In this document: positions 62,406 through 64,000 of the stretch, in pieces | How the letters are laid out: the number at the start of each line of letters is the position of its first letter | Position numbering within the stretch: position 1 is the first letter of the stretch | Source: Pseudoips prasinana | Taxonomy: Eukaryota > Arthropoda > Insecta > Lepidoptera > Nolidae | Length of the DNA: 64,000 bases | Assembly: GCA_951640165.1 (NCBI GenBank) | Contig: OX621237.1 | Location: forward strand, 7,750,001 to 7,814,000 | Reading direction: 5' to 3' | Translations under genes and position numbers: made by a program | Notes under the pieces: generated by a model | The model's input: only the letters and a program-made list of their open reading frames with translations | What the model was told of the DNA's origin: nothing | Database searches by the model: none

Positions 62406-63429
62406 ATAGAATGTATGCGTTGTCTTCAACAAAATTATTAATTTACATGAAACCTTTTCTAACTAAATTTAAATTCAGGACACTATATAGCTTTCCCATA
62501 TTGAATTAATCTTATCTTACCTCGATTAAGGTATATTTTTGTAGAGCACTTCGACCTCACACTTCCCATAAAACCCCAAAACTAATTGGTGCGAACTTTA
62601 GCACGTTTTTTATGGAAAGATCTTATTATTTCCTACCTATACCGATTCCACCTACACCCAGTTTCTTGCCAAATATATTCTCATTCGCATATGCGTTAAC
62701 ACTTTAAGATGCAAATTCTCATAACGTATTTACCTACTGCCTCCATGGTCGCCATGGTAGCGAGGTCCAAAAAATAACTATTGGAATTTTTTGGTTCGGA
62801 GTCACAAATCTACCAACGTTCTGACTCGACAAAATTATATAACAAACCAGTGTCGTAGAGAGCACATAGAGCCTCCGCCAGCCGTTACTTTGATATTTCC
62901 AGTAATTGCGGCTTGCTCTATATTACTATTACTTAATTTCAGAGGCTCTTGTTTATGGACCTTTTTCCGTTTCTCTCTATCTTCCTTATTATACCCAAAC
63001 TTTTGTTTATTTTTTTATTTCATACATGTGTGGTTTTCTTGGTCTGTCTCGACTTCACCTTCCCTTTACTTTTCTGATGTTAGTAATTGGCATGGCGTAT
63101 AAAGTTGTGTCCAAATATCTTTCATCGTGAGAAAGTTTTTATTTCATTGCCTGGTAAGTACTATTTTTATAAAATATTTTCTAATTATATACGTAACGGA
63201 ATAGAAAATGGACTGTTTGTGTCTCTTGAAAATGCGTTGTGTCACTTTTGTGAAGAATTTGTATACTTAATGTACTGATGATTAGTATCCGTCATCGTCA
63301 TTTTACCTTAAACACACATAAAAATCTTTTATCATTTTAGTAGCTACTTAAGGCAACAATTGGTATCCATACTTCTTCTACTTATAAATGTACTTTATAG
63401 TAAAACGTTTTTCTCAAAATTTTGACTAG
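62406..63429. other. Spacer with one weak exon candidate
   Basis: At 63081-63151 a pyrimidine-rich acceptor (...CTTTTCTGATGTTAG) and a consensus donor (CTG|GTAAGTA) bracket about 71 bp. Its ATG frame stops after 12 codons (MAYKVVSKYLSS), so at best it is a UTR exon. Nothing else was recognised. Confidence 0.2.
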
Positions 63430-63540
63430 GCATATAATAATATCCTGGGACATTATTCACACACGGCCATCTGATCCCAAACCAAGCCGACCTTGTACTA
63501 TGGAAACTAGATAACTGATATACTACTTATTATACTAGTT
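63430..63540 (-). mobile_element. SINE family A tail
   Basis: 'aatatcctgggacattattc', 'acacacggccatctgatccc' and 'tggaaactagataactgata'. It jumps straight to a head remnant 'ttaccaacgacaccaacgga' at 63539, so most of the body is deleted. Confidence 0.8.
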
Positions 63541-63681
63541 ACCAACGACACCAACGGACCCGTCCTTCTTAAAATTCCTTCATATAAGTAAGATTAGTTC
63601 TGAAATATTTCTGATGCAAGTCAGAAATATAGCTTTATTATACATGTTATATTTCAGTCAACAGCTAATTATAATTGTACG

Positions 63682-63925
63682 GACGGGTCTGTTGGCGTGG
63701 TTGGCAAATTGCTTTTCACGCCGGAGGTCGTGGGTTCGATTCCCACCCAGGCAGAGATTTGTGTGAATGAACATGTCTGTTTTTCCTGGATCTGGGTGTA
63801 ATTATCTATGTATATAGGTATGTATTTGCAAAAAACATAGCATATGTAGTTATCTGGTTTCCATATTACAAGCTCTGCTTAGTTTGGGATCAGATGGCCG
63901 TGTGTAAATAATGTACTATACCCTA
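63682..63925 (+). mobile_element. SINE family A
   Basis: Head 'acgggtctgttggcgtggtt', B box GGGTTCGATTCCCACCC, body 'gatctgggtgtaattatcta', tail 'caagctctgcttagtttggg' and 'gatggccgtgtgtaaataat'. Two small deletions in the head. Confidence 0.85.
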
Positions 63926-64000
63926 TATAATTATTTATAAGTTACCATCACAAACTACGGTGATAAGAGGGAATAGTATAGGTATTTTTGTCATTTCAAT

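Noticed and set aside
63081..63151. Coding exon between good splice sites
   Set aside because: The only ATG frame closes after 12 codons and the other frames also contain stops, so it is at most a UTR exon; kept only as a note.
1..64000. CRISPR array, bacterial operon or phage features
   Set aside because: No regularly spaced identical repeats with unique spacers, no Shine-Dalgarno-led gene clusters; the element content is that of an insect nuclear genome.

Overview
The window reads as nuclear DNA of a moth or butterfly. It is AT-rich and has no operons or dense coding. It is filled with repeat types I recognise from lepidopteran genomes: several tRNA-headed SINE families with a shared tail, a Bm1-like element, short Helitrons ending in CTAG, and RTE, R1-like and Jockey/CR1-like LINE stubs with ATG-, ATTTC- or A-rich tails. 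It also carries D34D mariners and Penelope-like elements. Family assignments come from motif recognition only; no database search was possible. I cannot name the species.

Layout. 0.2-2.6 kb: decayed autonomous Helitron (minus strand) with a SINE inside it. 3.4-5 kb: hairpin MITE and SINEs. 5.7-7.0 kb: complete mariner with an intact catalytic triad. 7-10 kb: LINE and SINE fragments and a composite Bm1-like element. 10.2-11.6 kb: 5'-truncated RTE LINE with a 12-bp target-site duplication. 13.5-14.1 kb and 20.7-21.7 kb: R1-like LINE ends, the second inside a SINE. 17.7-18.1 kb: SINE carrying a 132-bp Helitron. 19.3-19.8 kb: old Penelope-like fold-back. 22-26.8 kb: almost nothing recognisable. 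26.8-28.1 kb: MITEs caught up in a rearranged ~360-bp inverted repeat. 34.4-37.9 kb: two Penelope-like RT/GIY-YIG elements head to head inside one 13-bp target-site duplication. 38.8-42.2 kb: a repeat, a Jockey-like end and a second mariner with a catalytic Asp to Gly change. 43-50.5 kb: LINE and SINE fragments. 51.3-53.5 kb: one plausible host 5' exon and a partial duplicate of its donor end. 54-64 kb: RTE end, SINEs, Helitron ends, a CpG-dense patch and a three-level nested insertion (LINE in SINE B in SINE A).

Only the two mariner ORFs and the two Penelope-like ORFs are long and undamaged, and the Penelope-like ORFs lack their 5' parts. No complete host protein gene is visible. The window is probably intergenic or a large intron.

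The most unusual theme is inverted self-copies. Three Penelope or Penelope-like fold-backs, two SINE copies with an inverted copy of their own sequence inserted, and several near-perfect hairpins with 3-7 nt loops occur in 64 kb. They suggest repeated strand-switching (fold-back) synthesis, and for Penelope-like elements a habit of inserting as head-to-head dimers.
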